64,000 nucleotides of DNA from assembly GCA_016199985.1 (NCBI GenBank), contig JACQFQ010000066.1, positions 22,730 to 86,729 of the forward strand, in the 5' to 3' direction. This document shows, one piece after another, positions 42,406 to 54,485 of this stretch (position 1 is its first letter; each line of letters begins with the position of its first letter). Source of the DNA: Verrucomicrobiota bacterium (GTDB lineage: Bacteria; Verrucomicrobiota; Verrucomicrobiia; Limisphaerales; UBA11320). The notes below the pieces were generated by a model. That model was not told where the DNA came from. It saw only the letters and a program-made list of their open reading frames with translations, and made no database searches. The position numbers and the translations under genes are program-made.

Positions 42406-45246
42406 ATGCGAGTTTCGAATCCAGTGTCGATGGTGTTGCGATCGCGCCGGACGCTCGCCCCACTGGCCATCGCTATTCTCTCCGTTGCGTCGCTCTCGAC
42501 ATCCATCGCTGATCCTCGAACGAGCGCGCTTCCGCGACAGCCGGCATCCTCCACGAATGCCCCGGCCTTCGATCCCGGCTGGGCATTCCGTCCCATTCGC
42601 CGTTCGCCGGTTCCGCCGCCTCCCGCGTCCGTGAACCGAGCCGGGGGCGTTTCGCTTAATCCGATCGACGCCTGGACCGGAGCATCCCTTCGCAAGGCCG
42701 GCATCGAGCCCAATCCAGAAGCCTCTCCCCGCTCCTTGTTGCGACGCGTGTACTTCGACCTGATCGGGCTGCCGCCCACCCTCCAGGAGGTCGCGGCATT
42801 CGAGAAGGATCATTCGCCGCAGGCTTGGTCGCGCGTGGTGGACCGGCTGCTGGCGATGCCTCAGTACGGGGAGCGCTGGGCGCGGCATTGGCTGGATGTC
42901 GCGCGATTTGCCCAGAGCAATGGCTACGAGCGCGACGGCGAGAAGCTGTTCGCCTGGCGATACCGCGACTATGTGGTCGCGGCGTTGAACGCCGACAAGC
43001 CGTATGACCAGTTTGTGCGGGAGCAGCTCTCGGGCGATGAGTGGGTGTCGGAGCGTCGCGCGTCGCGACGCGGCGAAGGGGGCGCGACCGGGCTGTCGAC
43101 GGAGGAGCGCGACGCGATCGTCGCGACCGGTTTTCTCCGCCTGGGCGTCAGCGATGACGAGCCTGACGACAAGCTCCAAGCCGAGTTCGATGAGTTGGAT
43201 GACATGGCGAGCTCCACGGGCGCGGCCTTTCTGGGCCTCACGCTCGGTTGCGCCCGATGCCATGATCACAAATTCGACCCCATCGCGCAGTCGGACTACT
43301 ACTCTCTCATCTCGTTCTTCAGAAGCCTGCGCACGACAGGCAAGGCCACACAAACTCTGGAATCATCCACTTATTTACCGCTGGCGTCGCCGGAAGAACT
43401 GGGGCGGTGGCGACGCGATCGGGAGTCCGAGCTGAAGCAGCTAACCAATGAGGCCGCGGGCGCGACCGGCGACGCCAAGAAGACGATCGAGGCGAAGATC
43501 GCGAAGCTCAAGGAGGCGCAGCCGCCTTTCGACTGGGCCCTGGCCGGATGCGAGCGAGAGGACGCGATTCCTGTTGTTCAGGTGCTCTCCAGGGGCAACC
43601 CGCGGTCGCCGGGCGCGGAGACGCCGCCCGCTTTTCTGAAGACGCTGTCCAACTCGCCTCCTGTCGTGCGGGCGATCGCCGGGGACCGTCCGAGCTCCGG
43701 ACGCCGTCGCGCGTTGGCCGACTGGGTCGCAAGCTCCGACAATCCCCTCACCGCGCGCGTGATCGTCAACCGTGTTTGGCATCATCATTTCGGACGCGGG
43801 ATCGTCAAGACCACCACCGATTTTGGGCGCGTCGGCAGCCCTCCCACTCATCCCGAGCTGCTGGACTGGCTCGCGTCGGAGTTCATGCGCGAGGGATGGT
43901 CCATCAAGAAGCTGCACCGACAGATCCTCACCTCGGAAACGTGGAAACGATCCTCGTCAGTGGAGCAGCGCAAAGCCCAATCGATCGACCCGGGCAACGA
44001 CCTGCTCTGGCGACAGAACCTTCGCCGGCTCGACGCAGAGGCTTTGCGGGACACAGTGCTGTCGATCTCCGGTCGGTTGAATCTCAAGTCAGGCGGGCGT
44101 GGCTTTTTTCCTCATCTCAGCGGCGAGGTGCTCGCGGGCGGCTCGCGGCCCGGCACGGACTGGGAGGTGAGCGCGCCTGAGGAGCAGTCGCGTCGAAGCC
44201 TCTACGCCTATGTGCGTCGCACCTCGATGCCGCCGATGATGGAGGCCTTCGACTACAACAACGCGACCTCGCCCCTCGGCGAGCGGACGACCACCACCGT
44301 CGCGCCGCAGGCCCTGATGCTGTTGAACGATTCCTTCCTCCACGACCAGGCTTCCGCCTGGGCGGAGAGACTGCTGCGGGAGTCGGTTCTCGGCGCTCCC
44401 GGCGTCGCGGTTCGGGGGTCGCAATCGATGGAGGGGCCGATCCGGCGAGCCTGGGAACAGGCGACCGCGCGATCGCCGCGCCCTGCGGAGCTCAAGGCTT
44501 TGGGGGAGTTTATCAAACGCGAGCGCCGGCGGCTGCAAGACTCGCCGGAGGTCCTTTATTTTCGGCCCGACGTGTCCGACACCCTCTCCATTCCTTACTT
44601 TATCAAGCTTCCCGCGGACCAGTTTCTCGTGGGACCTTCGTCGAATGAAGGTTGGTCGTATTTCAAGGGCCGCTGGCCGCGAGAGTATGAAGGCAACAAG
44701 AACATGGAGGAGGGCAGGGGACCGTTCGCCCTTTGGGGCGGCGTCGACACGTTGGAATTCAGCTGGTCGGGCGAGTGGATTCTCAACCCGGCGTGCGAGT
44801 CCGTGTCATTGCTGTTTGGGATGAAGGCGGACGACAATGGCGAGTCGGGATTCGAAGCGTCGCTGCGTCCGCGTTCGGGCGATTGTGAACTGCGGCGTCT
44901 GGAGCCCGCGCGATCGTTCGTTGTGGCGAAGGCACGGCTCCATGCGATGGCCGCGGACAGGATGTTGATGCGCGTCGAGAGGATGGGCTCGCGCGTTCGT
45001 GTTTGGTTGGGCGGTGGCGCGGATCCCTTGATCGATGCCAGCGACGTGGGTTCCGCGAGCGCTCGCGGAAAGCTGGGCGTGCGAGTCTGGGGCGCGGGCG
45101 CGGCGCTGGATCGGGCGCGGCTGCGTCTGGATGGCCGGGAGACGCGATGGTCGCCGCCGCAGAGCCGCGAGGCGGTTGAGCGTCGGGCGCTGGAGAGCGC
45201 ATGCCTGCTCCTCCTGAATCTGAACGAGCTTTGTTATGTCGACTAG
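42406..45246 (+). CDS. DUF1549 and DUF1553 domain protein (PSD1-type, without cytochrome domain)
   Basis: A 946-aa secreted protein; the start at 42406 gives MRVSNPVSMVLRSRRT followed by a hydrophobic signal-like stretch. DUF1549 occupies about residues 75-300 (RRVYFDLIGLPPTLQEVAAF, then YGERWARHWLDVARFAQSNG, and GCARCHDHKFDPI). DUF1553 follows (about 425-700, RALADWVASSDNPLTARVIV and NRVWHHHFGRGIVKTTTDFG). A long C-terminal region (about 700-946) lacks recognisable domains and resembles a lectin-like or LamG-type sheet. The usual N-terminal planctomycete cytochrome c domain is missing, although a CARCH heme-like motif occurs inside DUF1549. It overlaps the DUF1501 gene. These pairs are abundant in PVC bacteria; function unknown. 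Confidence 0.9.
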   Translation: MRVSNPVSMVLRSRRTLAPLAIAILSVASLSTSIADPRTSALPRQPASSTNAPAFDPGWAFRPIRRSPVPPPPASVNRAGGVSLNPIDAWTGASLRKAGIEPNPEASPRSLLRRVYFDLIGLPPTLQEVAAFEKDHSPQAWSRVVDRLLAMPQYGERWARHWLDVARFAQSNGYERDGEKLFAWRYRDYVVAALNADKPYDQFVREQLSGDEWVSERRASRRGEGGATGLSTEERDAIVATGFLRLGVSDDEPDDKLQAEFDELDDMASSTGAAFLGLTLGCARCHDHKFDPIAQSDYYSLISFFRSLRTTGKATQTLESSTYLPLASPEELGRWRRDRESELKQLTNEAAGATGDAKKTIEAKIAKLKEAQPPFDWALAGCEREDAIPVVQVLSRGNPRSPGAETPPAFLKTLSNSPPVVRAIAGDRPSSGRRRALADWVASSDNPLTARVIVNRVWHHHFGRGIVKTTTDFGRVGSPPTHPELLDWLASEFMREGWSIKKLHRQILTSETWKRSSSVEQRKAQSIDPGNDLLWRQNLRRLDAEALRDTVLSISGRLNLKSGGRGFFPHLSGEVLAGGSRPGTDWEVSAPEEQSRRSLYAYVRRTSMPPMMEAFDYNNATSPLGERTTTTVAPQALMLLNDSFLHDQASAWAERLLRESVLGAPGVAVRGSQSMEGPIRRAWEQATARSPRPAELKALGEFIKRERRRLQDSPEVLYFRPDVSDTLSIPYFIKLPADQFLVGPSSNEGWSYFKGRWPREYEGNKNMEEGRGPFALWGGVDTLEFSWSGEWILNPACESVSLLFGMKADDNGESGFEASLRPRSGDCELRRLEPARSFVVAKARLHAMAADRMLMRVERMGSRVRVWLGGGADPLIDASDVGSASARGKLGVRVWGAGAALDRARLRLDGRETRWSPPQSREAVERRALESACLLLLNLNELCYVD

Positions 45247-46729
45247 CGACGCCAGCAAACGTTCCATGCTTTGCGCGGGCAGCCGCCGCGAATTCCTGTG
45301 GCAGATGGGCGCGGGATTTGGCGGGCTGGCGTTGACCGGACTGCTGGACGCCGAGGGATTCTTCTCGCGTCCCGCCATTGCCGCCACGCTTCCTTCCGCG
45401 GAGAACCCTCTCGCGCCCCGTCCGCCCTTGCTCCCGGGGAAGGCGAAGTCCTGCATCTTCCTCTTCATGTACGGCGGGCCGTCGCAGATGGACTTGTTCG
45501 ACTACAAGCCCGAACTCAACAAGCGCCACGGCCAGACCGCGAACCTCGAACAGCGCCGCCGGGACGTCCGTCCGGGCACGCTGCTGGGGTCGAAGCGCGT
45601 CTTCCGCCGGCACGGACGGTCGGGGCAGTGGTGCAGCGACGCGCTTCCGGAGCTCGCCAAGCACATGGACAAGCTCGCCGTGGTGAAATCGCTCTACGCG
45701 GATTCATTTGCGCACGGTTCGGCCATGATCCAGATGAACTCCGGACGCGTGGTGCAGGGGTGGCCCTCCGTGGGATCGTGGATGGCTTACGGTCTTGGCA
45801 GCGACAACGCGAATCTTCCCGGCTATGTGGTCATGCTGGATCCGCGCGGAGGCCCGATCAGTGGCGCCGCCAACTGGTCGAGCGGATTTATGCCGGCGGC
45901 GTACCAGGGCACCGTCTTCCGCGCGGCCGGCAACCCGATTCTCAATCTCGAATCCGCGAGCGGAAGGTCGCCGGAGTCGCAGCTCGACCTGATCCGCACA
46001 TTGAACGGGCTCAATCAATCGCACATGGCGTCGAGGCCGGGCTATAGCGAGCTCCAGGCGCGCATCGCGAGCTACGAGCTGGCTTTCCAGCTGCAGCGCA
46101 CCGCGCCCGAGGCGCTCGACCTGTCCCAGGAAAGCGCCGGCACGCTGGAGGGCTATGGGATCAACGAGAGCAAGCCGGACTATCATCCACTCGCCCTGGG
46201 CCCGGCGCCTTTTGGCCGGCAGTGTCTCACGGCTCGGCGGCTGGTGGAGCGCGGAGTGAGGTTCGTCCAGATTTATCATGGAGGCGGCCATCAGCAACAG
46301 AACTGGGACGCGCACTTCGGCGTGGAAGAGAATTTGAAGATACACGGGCCCGAGATCGATCGCCCCATCGCGGCCTTGCTGACGGACCTGGAGCGGCGAG
46401 GGCTGTTGGAGTCGACGCTGGTGGTCTGGGGCGGGGAGTTTGGACGTCAGGCGTTGTCGCAAGGAGACAAGGACGGACGCGACCACAACCCGAAGGGCTT
46501 CACTTACTGGATGGCGGGCGGCGGCGTGAAGCCGGGGACGAGCTATGGGGAGACCGACGAGCTGGGGCACGAAGCGGCTGTGGATCGTCATCACATTCGC
46601 GATCTGCACGCGACGATCCTTCACCTGATGGGGATGGATCACCAAAAGCTGACTTATTTTTATGGGGGCTTGAACCAGAAGCTCACGGGTGTTGTGGAGG
46701 CCGAAGTGATTCGTGGATTGTTGGCTTAG
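45236..46729 (+). CDS. DUF1501 family protein with twin-arginine signal
   Basis: A 497-aa protein of the sulfatase-like DUF1501 family, which is paired with DUF1549/DUF1553 proteins throughout Planctomycetes and Verrucomicrobia. The N-terminus has a Tat signal (SRREFLWQMGAGFGGLALTG). Family segments follow: CIFLFMYGGPSQMDLFDYKP, DNANLPGYVVMLDPRGGP, and near the end VVWGGEFGRQALSQGDKDGR with DHNPKGF and RHHIRDLHATILHLMGMDH. It overlaps the upstream gene by 11 bases, so both are co-expressed. A role in polysaccharide or sulfated-substrate breakdown is often proposed but not shown. Confidence 0.92.
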   Translation: MSTSDASKRSMLCAGSRREFLWQMGAGFGGLALTGLLDAEGFFSRPAIAATLPSAENPLAPRPPLLPGKAKSCIFLFMYGGPSQMDLFDYKPELNKRHGQTANLEQRRRDVRPGTLLGSKRVFRRHGRSGQWCSDALPELAKHMDKLAVVKSLYADSFAHGSAMIQMNSGRVVQGWPSVGSWMAYGLGSDNANLPGYVVMLDPRGGPISGAANWSSGFMPAAYQGTVFRAAGNPILNLESASGRSPESQLDLIRTLNGLNQSHMASRPGYSELQARIASYELAFQLQRTAPEALDLSQESAGTLEGYGINESKPDYHPLALGPAPFGRQCLTARRLVERGVRFVQIYHGGGHQQQNWDAHFGVEENLKIHGPEIDRPIAALLTDLERRGLLESTLVVWGGEFGRQALSQGDKDGRDHNPKGFTYWMAGGGVKPGTSYGETDELGHEAAVDRHHIRDLHATILHLMGMDHQKLTYFYGGLNQKLTGVVEAEVIRGLLA

Positions 46730-46849
46730 GGGTTTCGCAAGACGAACCATTGACCCCTTGGCGGGGAGGGGGCACATTGCGGGCGGCTCGCCCGTCCTGA
46801 CCGGGGCTGGAGCGGGCCGGCAGTAACAGTGACAGCAACAGTGAGTGAT

Positions 46850-47201
46850 GGGGGCGTACTGGTTTCGACCATGTGAGTACGCCGGAGGCGGCATGCCGAG
46901 GATGGTTCGTTGGCCTCGTTAAAAATCGAACCAAAAACATAAAAGCTAACGAACAGTTGGCCCTCGCAGCCTAAGGCTGTGACGTTCGCCCTGTGATCCC
47001 GGCTGGCGGGGTGGAACGCATTTAGTCGGGGTGGTGATCAACGGGGACAGCGCGTTGGTCGCCGAGAAATTCCATGCTGACTAAGCAGCAGGCATCGTGT
47101 TGGGGTGTTAACCTGTAGCCGACAATCAACCCTGACTAAGCATGTAGTCGCGGCCGGTTTCCTTGCTTGGGACGCGGGTTCAACTCCCGCCGCCTCCACC
47201 A
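46850..47201 (+). ncRNA. ssrA: Transfer-messenger RNA (tmRNA)
   Basis: A one-piece tmRNA of 352 bases that rescues stalled ribosomes and tags the nascent peptide. The tRNA-like part is complete: 5' GGGGGCG pairs with 3' CGCCTCC (one G-U), followed by encoded ACCA, with the T-arm GACGCGGGTTCAACTCCCGC before it and GGTTTCGACC near the 5' end. The tag reading frame (46945-46974) reads ANEQLALAA and ends at TAA. Pseudoknot-like regions lie between. The 3' end of the gene is directly followed by an integrase gene, so it served as an integration target and was restored by the incoming copy. Confidence 0.96.
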
Positions 47202-47267
47202 TATTTTATTGGGGTTTTGAAGATTATTGTTGAATTACTGACAATTTACTGACAAATTCGCCCCGCG
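47201..47267. promoter_or_regulatory. Putative attachment-site flank with TTACTGACAA repeats
   Basis: This AT-rich gap between the tmRNA 3' end and the integrase start holds two direct copies of TTACTGACAA (47235-47244 and 47246-47255), spaced by exactly one helical turn. They could be integrase arm sites or an operator. The crossover core would be within the tmRNA T-arm/acceptor region (about 47170-47201). A second att copy was not found in the window. Confidence 0.5.
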
Positions 47268-48572
47268 ATGAGTAAGCCCAGATTCCCAATGGTCATCAAG
47301 CGGGGTCACACCACCGTTCGAGTCTACAGAACTCCCTCGAATGGTTGCGACCAGTTCACAGTCGTTCACTACCGGGGTGACAAGCGCCAGCGCACGACTT
47401 TCTCCGACCTCGGCCTGGCAATTACCGAGGCTGAAACCCTGGCGACGAAACTTTCCCAAGGTGAACTGGACGTATTGCTGCTCCGCAACGAAGATCGGCT
47501 GGCGTACGTCCGCGCCGTCGAGGCCCTCAAGCCAACAGGTGTCCCTTTGGAAGTCGCGACCCTCCAATTCGCGGAGGCCTTCAGAATCCTCAATGGCGCC
47601 TCCCTCACCGATGCGGCACGGCTTTATGCGAAGCAACAGCCGAACAACCTCCCCAGAAAGACGGTGGCAGAGGTCGTTGAGGAACTCCTTGCCGCGAAAC
47701 AGGCAGATGGCTTGAGTGTTGTTTACTTGAAGGACCTGCGCGGGCGGCTGCGACGATTTCAGGAATCCTTCAGGATGCCGATCGGGATGGTTTCTGCGGC
47801 TGATGTGGACGACTTCCTACGCCGACTTCACCTGGACGGCAAGCTGCTCTCGGGCAAGTCCCGCAATAACTATCGTGGGGCGATTGGGACGCTCATGTAT
47901 TTCGCGGAGTCGCGCGGCTACGTGGTCAAGGGCGCGGTCGATATCGAAAGGATCGCCGTCGCCAAGGAGAACGAGGGCGAGATCAAAATCTTCCGCCCCG
48001 AAGAACTGGTGCGGGTGCTGACCGCGGCGGAGAAGTCGGCCTTGGTTCCGTTCCTGGCCATTGGCGCGTTTGCAGGTTTACGGCACGCGGAAATTCAGCG
48101 GCTGGATTGGAGTGAAGTCCGGCTCGATGACGGGCTGATTGAAGTGAAGGCGGGCAAGGCGAAGACAGCGAGTCGGAGGCTGGTGCCGATCACTGACAAC
48201 CTAAAGCAATGGCTGCTGCCGCACTGGAAGACTGGCGGCCCAGTGTGTCCCTACGCAAACATGTCCAAACAACTGATGTGGCTGGCGGAGGAAGTGGACA
48301 AAGCATGGAAGCAGGAGAATCCGCCGGGGAAATTCGAGTGGAAGCACAACGCGCTTCGACATTCATTTATCTCATATCGGGTCGCCGACGTTCAGAACGT
48401 CGCCCAAGTAGCTCTGGAAGCAGGCAACTCGCCACGGATGGTGTTCAGCAATTACCGCGAATTAGTGCGTCCGTCCGAGGCAAAGAAGTGGTTTGGGATC
48501 GTGCCGGAAGCCCCAGGAACCGTTCTGCCTTTCTGCACGGCGAGGGAGAATCAGCAGCAGGCCGGTGGTTAG
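47268..48572 (+). CDS. Tyrosine recombinase / integrase
   Basis: A 434-aa site-specific recombinase. An SAM-like core-binding domain (about residues 130-225) precedes the catalytic domain. Catalytic residues are visible: Arg272 in GAFAGLRHAEIQRLDW, Lys in GKAKTASRRLVPI, His360 and Arg364 in HNALRHSFISY, and the Tyr nucleophile at 396 in NSPRMVFSNYRELV. The usual second His/Trp position reads GN. ATG 47268 lies 67 bases after the tmRNA 3' end on the same strand, the classical arrangement of elements that insert into ssrA. It should catalyse integration and excision of the island to its right. Confidence 0.94.
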   Translation: MSKPRFPMVIKRGHTTVRVYRTPSNGCDQFTVVHYRGDKRQRTTFSDLGLAITEAETLATKLSQGELDVLLLRNEDRLAYVRAVEALKPTGVPLEVATLQFAEAFRILNGASLTDAARLYAKQQPNNLPRKTVAEVVEELLAAKQADGLSVVYLKDLRGRLRRFQESFRMPIGMVSAADVDDFLRRLHLDGKLLSGKSRNNYRGAIGTLMYFAESRGYVVKGAVDIERIAVAKENEGEIKIFRPEELVRVLTAAEKSALVPFLAIGAFAGLRHAEIQRLDWSEVRLDDGLIEVKAGKAKTASRRLVPITDNLKQWLLPHWKTGGPVCPYANMSKQLMWLAEEVDKAWKQENPPGKFEWKHNALRHSFISYRVADVQNVAQVALEAGNSPRMVFSNYRELVRPSEAKKWFGIVPEAPGTVLPFCTARENQQQAGG

Positions 48573-48813
48573 GAACGCTCGTGCGGGGGACTCTTTCGGT
48601 CGTGTGTTAGATGGTGACCTCACCACCGCTCAGCAGCGGGCATATTGTGCTTTCGCGGTCGGCGGGCGGTAGAAGCAAAGCCCCATAGGAATGTTCGCTC
48701 CAGAATAGCCTATCTGGATTTGTCTAGTTGCTTCGAACCTAACGCCGGATAGTGTCAACCAGAACAAGACCAGAACAAGACCAGAACGCATCAAGCACGA
48801 ACGCAGTGAGATC
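48573..48813. other. Intergenic region upstream of the SIR2-like gene
   Basis: 241 bases without a supported gene. The only clear structure is the 11-bp tandem repeat at 48758-48787, listed separately; the rest shows nothing I can name. The SIR2-like gene's promoter should be here. Confidence 0.5.
48758..48787 (+). repeat. 11-bp tandem repeat ACCAGAACAAG
   Basis: ACCAGAACAAG occurs twice in full and a third time in part (ACCAGAAC), in perfect tandem, ending 26 bases before the SIR2-like start codon. The period matches about one DNA turn, so it could be a binding site array, or it may be a slippage product. Confidence 0.75.
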
Positions 48814-49992
48814 ATGGACCTCAAGAACGACCACAACGTCTACATTCTTGGAGCTGGCTTCTCGAAGGATGCAGGGCTCCCGCTGATCAGCGATTTTCTA
48901 AACCAGATGCGTGACAGCCATGTCGTCCTCGAAGGAGTCCCTGGCCGTGAGCGTGAAGCCAAGGCGATAGAAACAGTGCTGAGATTTCGCCTTGCAGCCT
49001 CCTCCGCAGCCTACTGGGTGCAAATGGATCTCGAGAATATCGAAGATCTCTTCAGCCTCGCGTCAGCCAGTCCTGAAGAGATCCACACCTCACTTCGTTT
49101 GGCCGTTGCAGCAACAATCGATGTGGCCCGAAGTCGGAGGAGCCTCGCGGCGAAACTCACTGTAAAGCTAGGCGACGATGATACGGCTGACTGGGCGCAT
49201 CGAGGTTGGCTTAAACCGGATCCGGCAAGAGGACCCAACTCTCCACGGGAATCAACCTACTTCGTGGGCCTTTACACATCCTATGTCGCCTCACTATTGG
49301 GAATGTATAACTCAGCAGGTCGACCCACTGGGGAGAATAGCTTCCTCACCTTCAACTACGATACCCTTGTCGAGGAATCTCTCCAGGAGCTAGGCCTGCG
49401 GTTCTCGTACGGGTTGAAGAAAGCTTCCAATCCCCCTGGAAATAAGGCCGCGAAGCAAACAGCACAGGGGAACACCGAGTCTGACATTCCCGTTCTCAAG
49501 CTCCACGGTTCTGTAAACTGGGCAGAAGCAAAGAGAGGCAACAAGTTCGAGGTTTTGGACGATTACTACATGGTGCGGTCGCGCGACCTGTATCCAGGAC
49601 TTATTCCACCGACATGGAAGAAGACCTTCGGAGGAGGAATTGATCAGGTGTGGAATCTGGCAGTCGATAAACTGAGGACAGCGACGCGCATTGTGATAAT
49701 AGGGTTCTCTCTACCCGCCACTGACGCACACTTTCGGTTTCTCCTGGCAGCAGGACTTCAGAATAACATTTCCCTCCGCGAGATAGTAATCGTGAACCCA
49801 GACACGACATCGGTTATGAAAAGCAGAGTGAAACAGATCCTGCGGGATTCCTATTGGGACGTCGGCAAGATCCGCACCTGCGAATTAAGCCTGCGCGAAC
49901 TCGTAGGGAACTGGCCTGCAGGAGGTGATTGCTTGAGGAGTCTTGGGAGAGGCCTGAGTCAAAGTACGAGTCTTTCCCTCTCAACAATGTAG
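48814..49992 (+). CDS. SIR2-like protein, probable NAD-consuming defence effector
   Basis: A 392-aa protein with SIR2-fold motifs. These are GAGFSKDAGLP at residues 13-23 (NAD-binding loop), a TFNYDTLVEESL segment at about 183, LKLHGSVNW at about 230 (the His of the catalytic site), and IIGFSLPATDAHF at about 295. The C-terminal region is short and without a recognisable extra domain. Standalone SIR2-like proteins of this type occur in bacterial anti-phage systems where they deplete NAD, and this gene sits in the defence cargo of a mobile island. No partner gene (for example an Argonaute, HerA or DUF4020) is next to it, so the activation mechanism is open. Confidence 0.83.
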   Translation: MDLKNDHNVYILGAGFSKDAGLPLISDFLNQMRDSHVVLEGVPGREREAKAIETVLRFRLAASSAAYWVQMDLENIEDLFSLASASPEEIHTSLRLAVAATIDVARSRRSLAAKLTVKLGDDDTADWAHRGWLKPDPARGPNSPRESTYFVGLYTSYVASLLGMYNSAGRPTGENSFLTFNYDTLVEESLQELGLRFSYGLKKASNPPGNKAAKQTAQGNTESDIPVLKLHGSVNWAEAKRGNKFEVLDDYYMVRSRDLYPGLIPPTWKKTFGGGIDQVWNLAVDKLRTATRIVIIGFSLPATDAHFRFLLAAGLQNNISLREIVIVNPDTTSVMKSRVKQILRDSYWDVGKIRTCELSLRELVGNWPAGGDCLRSLGRGLSQSTSLSLSTM

Positions 49993-50098
49993 GGGCTGCA
50001 CTGGCTCCCCGGAAGTCGACGTGTTATGCGTTTGCGCGCTGCCGGTCTCGGCCCGCATCAGCCATAACTCTCCATGGTTGTTGCACTATGTAAATCCT

Positions 50099-53202
<3,104 letters not shown>

Positions 53203-53339
53203 GGGATCAAATGGCCATCAAATAAGCAGGAACGAGGCTTCGTGCTGCAAGCCGCTGGAAATCAGGCAGCGGGGCCAGAGAACTAGCCGCCGCCGCTGGC
53301 TTTGCATCGAATATCCATCAGATAAACCGCGCATGCCCG

Positions 53340-54485
53340 TCACGTGGGTTCGTGCTCGATCAGGTAGAGTGTCCGTTGTTCCCGGCCCGTGCCTTCGACT
53401 TCCTCAATCTCCTCAATGCACGAAAACTTGTATGTCCCGCCAATCTTGAGACCTTCAAGACTCGGTCCACCCTCTTTAACTCTGCCCGAAAGGACTCCGT
53501 CTGTGGTCAGCAAACCCCATGCGCCTGTGCCGCGGTTCGCCTTTTCGAACGCCCCCACGAGCGTAACCGCTTCGCCGCCGAGATTGGACACGCCCGAAAG
53601 CAAGTCTACCAGAGGCCCGGCCTCCGCCTCCGTGACCGCTCGGTTGTTGGCTTTCGCGAAACCTGGCTCAGCCCAAGAGTAACGCAGCCCGGTCTTGTGC
53701 TCCACCAAGAAGCGCAGGAGACGAAGATACGCGCCGGCCAGATGTCCGCGATGCGCTTTCACAGTTGCCAACGCCTTTTGCGGATTACCCGCGTTCTCGA
53801 ACAGCACGTCCAAACGTTGCAAAGCGCGGGCCAGTTCACTCTGACCGAGCATGTCCGGAGTCTTGGCCGCTTCCATGACCACGCGGAACGACCCTGCCGC
53901 CGCCGGGATCACCACATCCATCAGGTGCGCGTCGGTTTTGTCGATGGTCCGCCGATTGTCGGGCGACAGTCCGCGCAATGCCGCACCGTACGCATGCTTC
54001 ACGATGAGCTGAACATGCCCCAGCAGCCCCACCAATGTTCCTACACGGATGCGATGCTCCGCCGCTGCTTCTGGCGGGTCGGCAGCAACTTCGAGGACGA
54101 GATTGTTGCGCTCTCGCGCTTCCCTGAGTGCCAATTCCTCCGCCGGTCGGTCGTGCAGCACAAAACCTGGCTCAGGCAGAAAGCCGCTCTCAGCGAGCTT
54201 GCCTGGTGCGGGCTGCAATGCCAGCGGTTCGTTCAAGTCCCCGGGTGCATCCACCAAGAACCATTCTTCAATCGTCCGCTCCGTCAGCAAACCCCGCAGA
54301 TCGAGCAGCCCGGCCCGAAATTGCCGCAACCGTTCCGGTTCGACACCCGCAACCAGATACCGATCCTCCGCATTCTCAGGCTCGACCATCACGGCGACAT
54401 AGTGACCGCCTATGGCATCGCGCGCTTCGAAGACCTGCGGGCCGTCATAATAGAACAGCGTGGCGGTGTGTCGGATCGTCTTCAT
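53340..54485 (-). CDS. Uncharacterised protein, DUF6575-like, inside the type I operon
   Basis: A 381-aa protein with no established function. I chose the start at 54485 (MKTIRHTATLFYYDGPQVFE) because it overlaps the upstream small gene by four bases and looks like a folded N-terminus; the ORF runs 70 codons further up through that other gene in another frame. Features are an N-terminal beta-rich part (GGHYVAVMVEPENAEDRYLV), a central acidic/alanine-rich helical part, and a C-terminal HxGHLAGAYLRLLRFLVEH segment. A DUF6575-type label is from memory and uncertain. It lies between the TIR-like and hsdR genes, suggesting a linked antiviral or regulatory role, which is inference. Confidence 0.72.
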   Translation of the reverse strand: MKTIRHTATLFYYDGPQVFEARDAIGGHYVAVMVEPENAEDRYLVAGVEPERLRQFRAGLLDLRGLLTERTIEEWFLVDAPGDLNEPLALQPAPGKLAESGFLPEPGFVLHDRPAEELALREARERNNLVLEVAADPPEAAAEHRIRVGTLVGLLGHVQLIVKHAYGAALRGLSPDNRRTIDKTDAHLMDVVIPAAAGSFRVVMEAAKTPDMLGQSELARALQRLDVLFENAGNPQKALATVKAHRGHLAGAYLRLLRFLVEHKTGLRYSWAEPGFAKANNRAVTEAEAGPLVDLLSGVSNLGGEAVTLVGAFEKANRGTGAWGLLTTDGVLSGRVKEGGPSLEGLKIGGTYKFSCIEEIEEVEGTGREQRTLYLIEHEPT

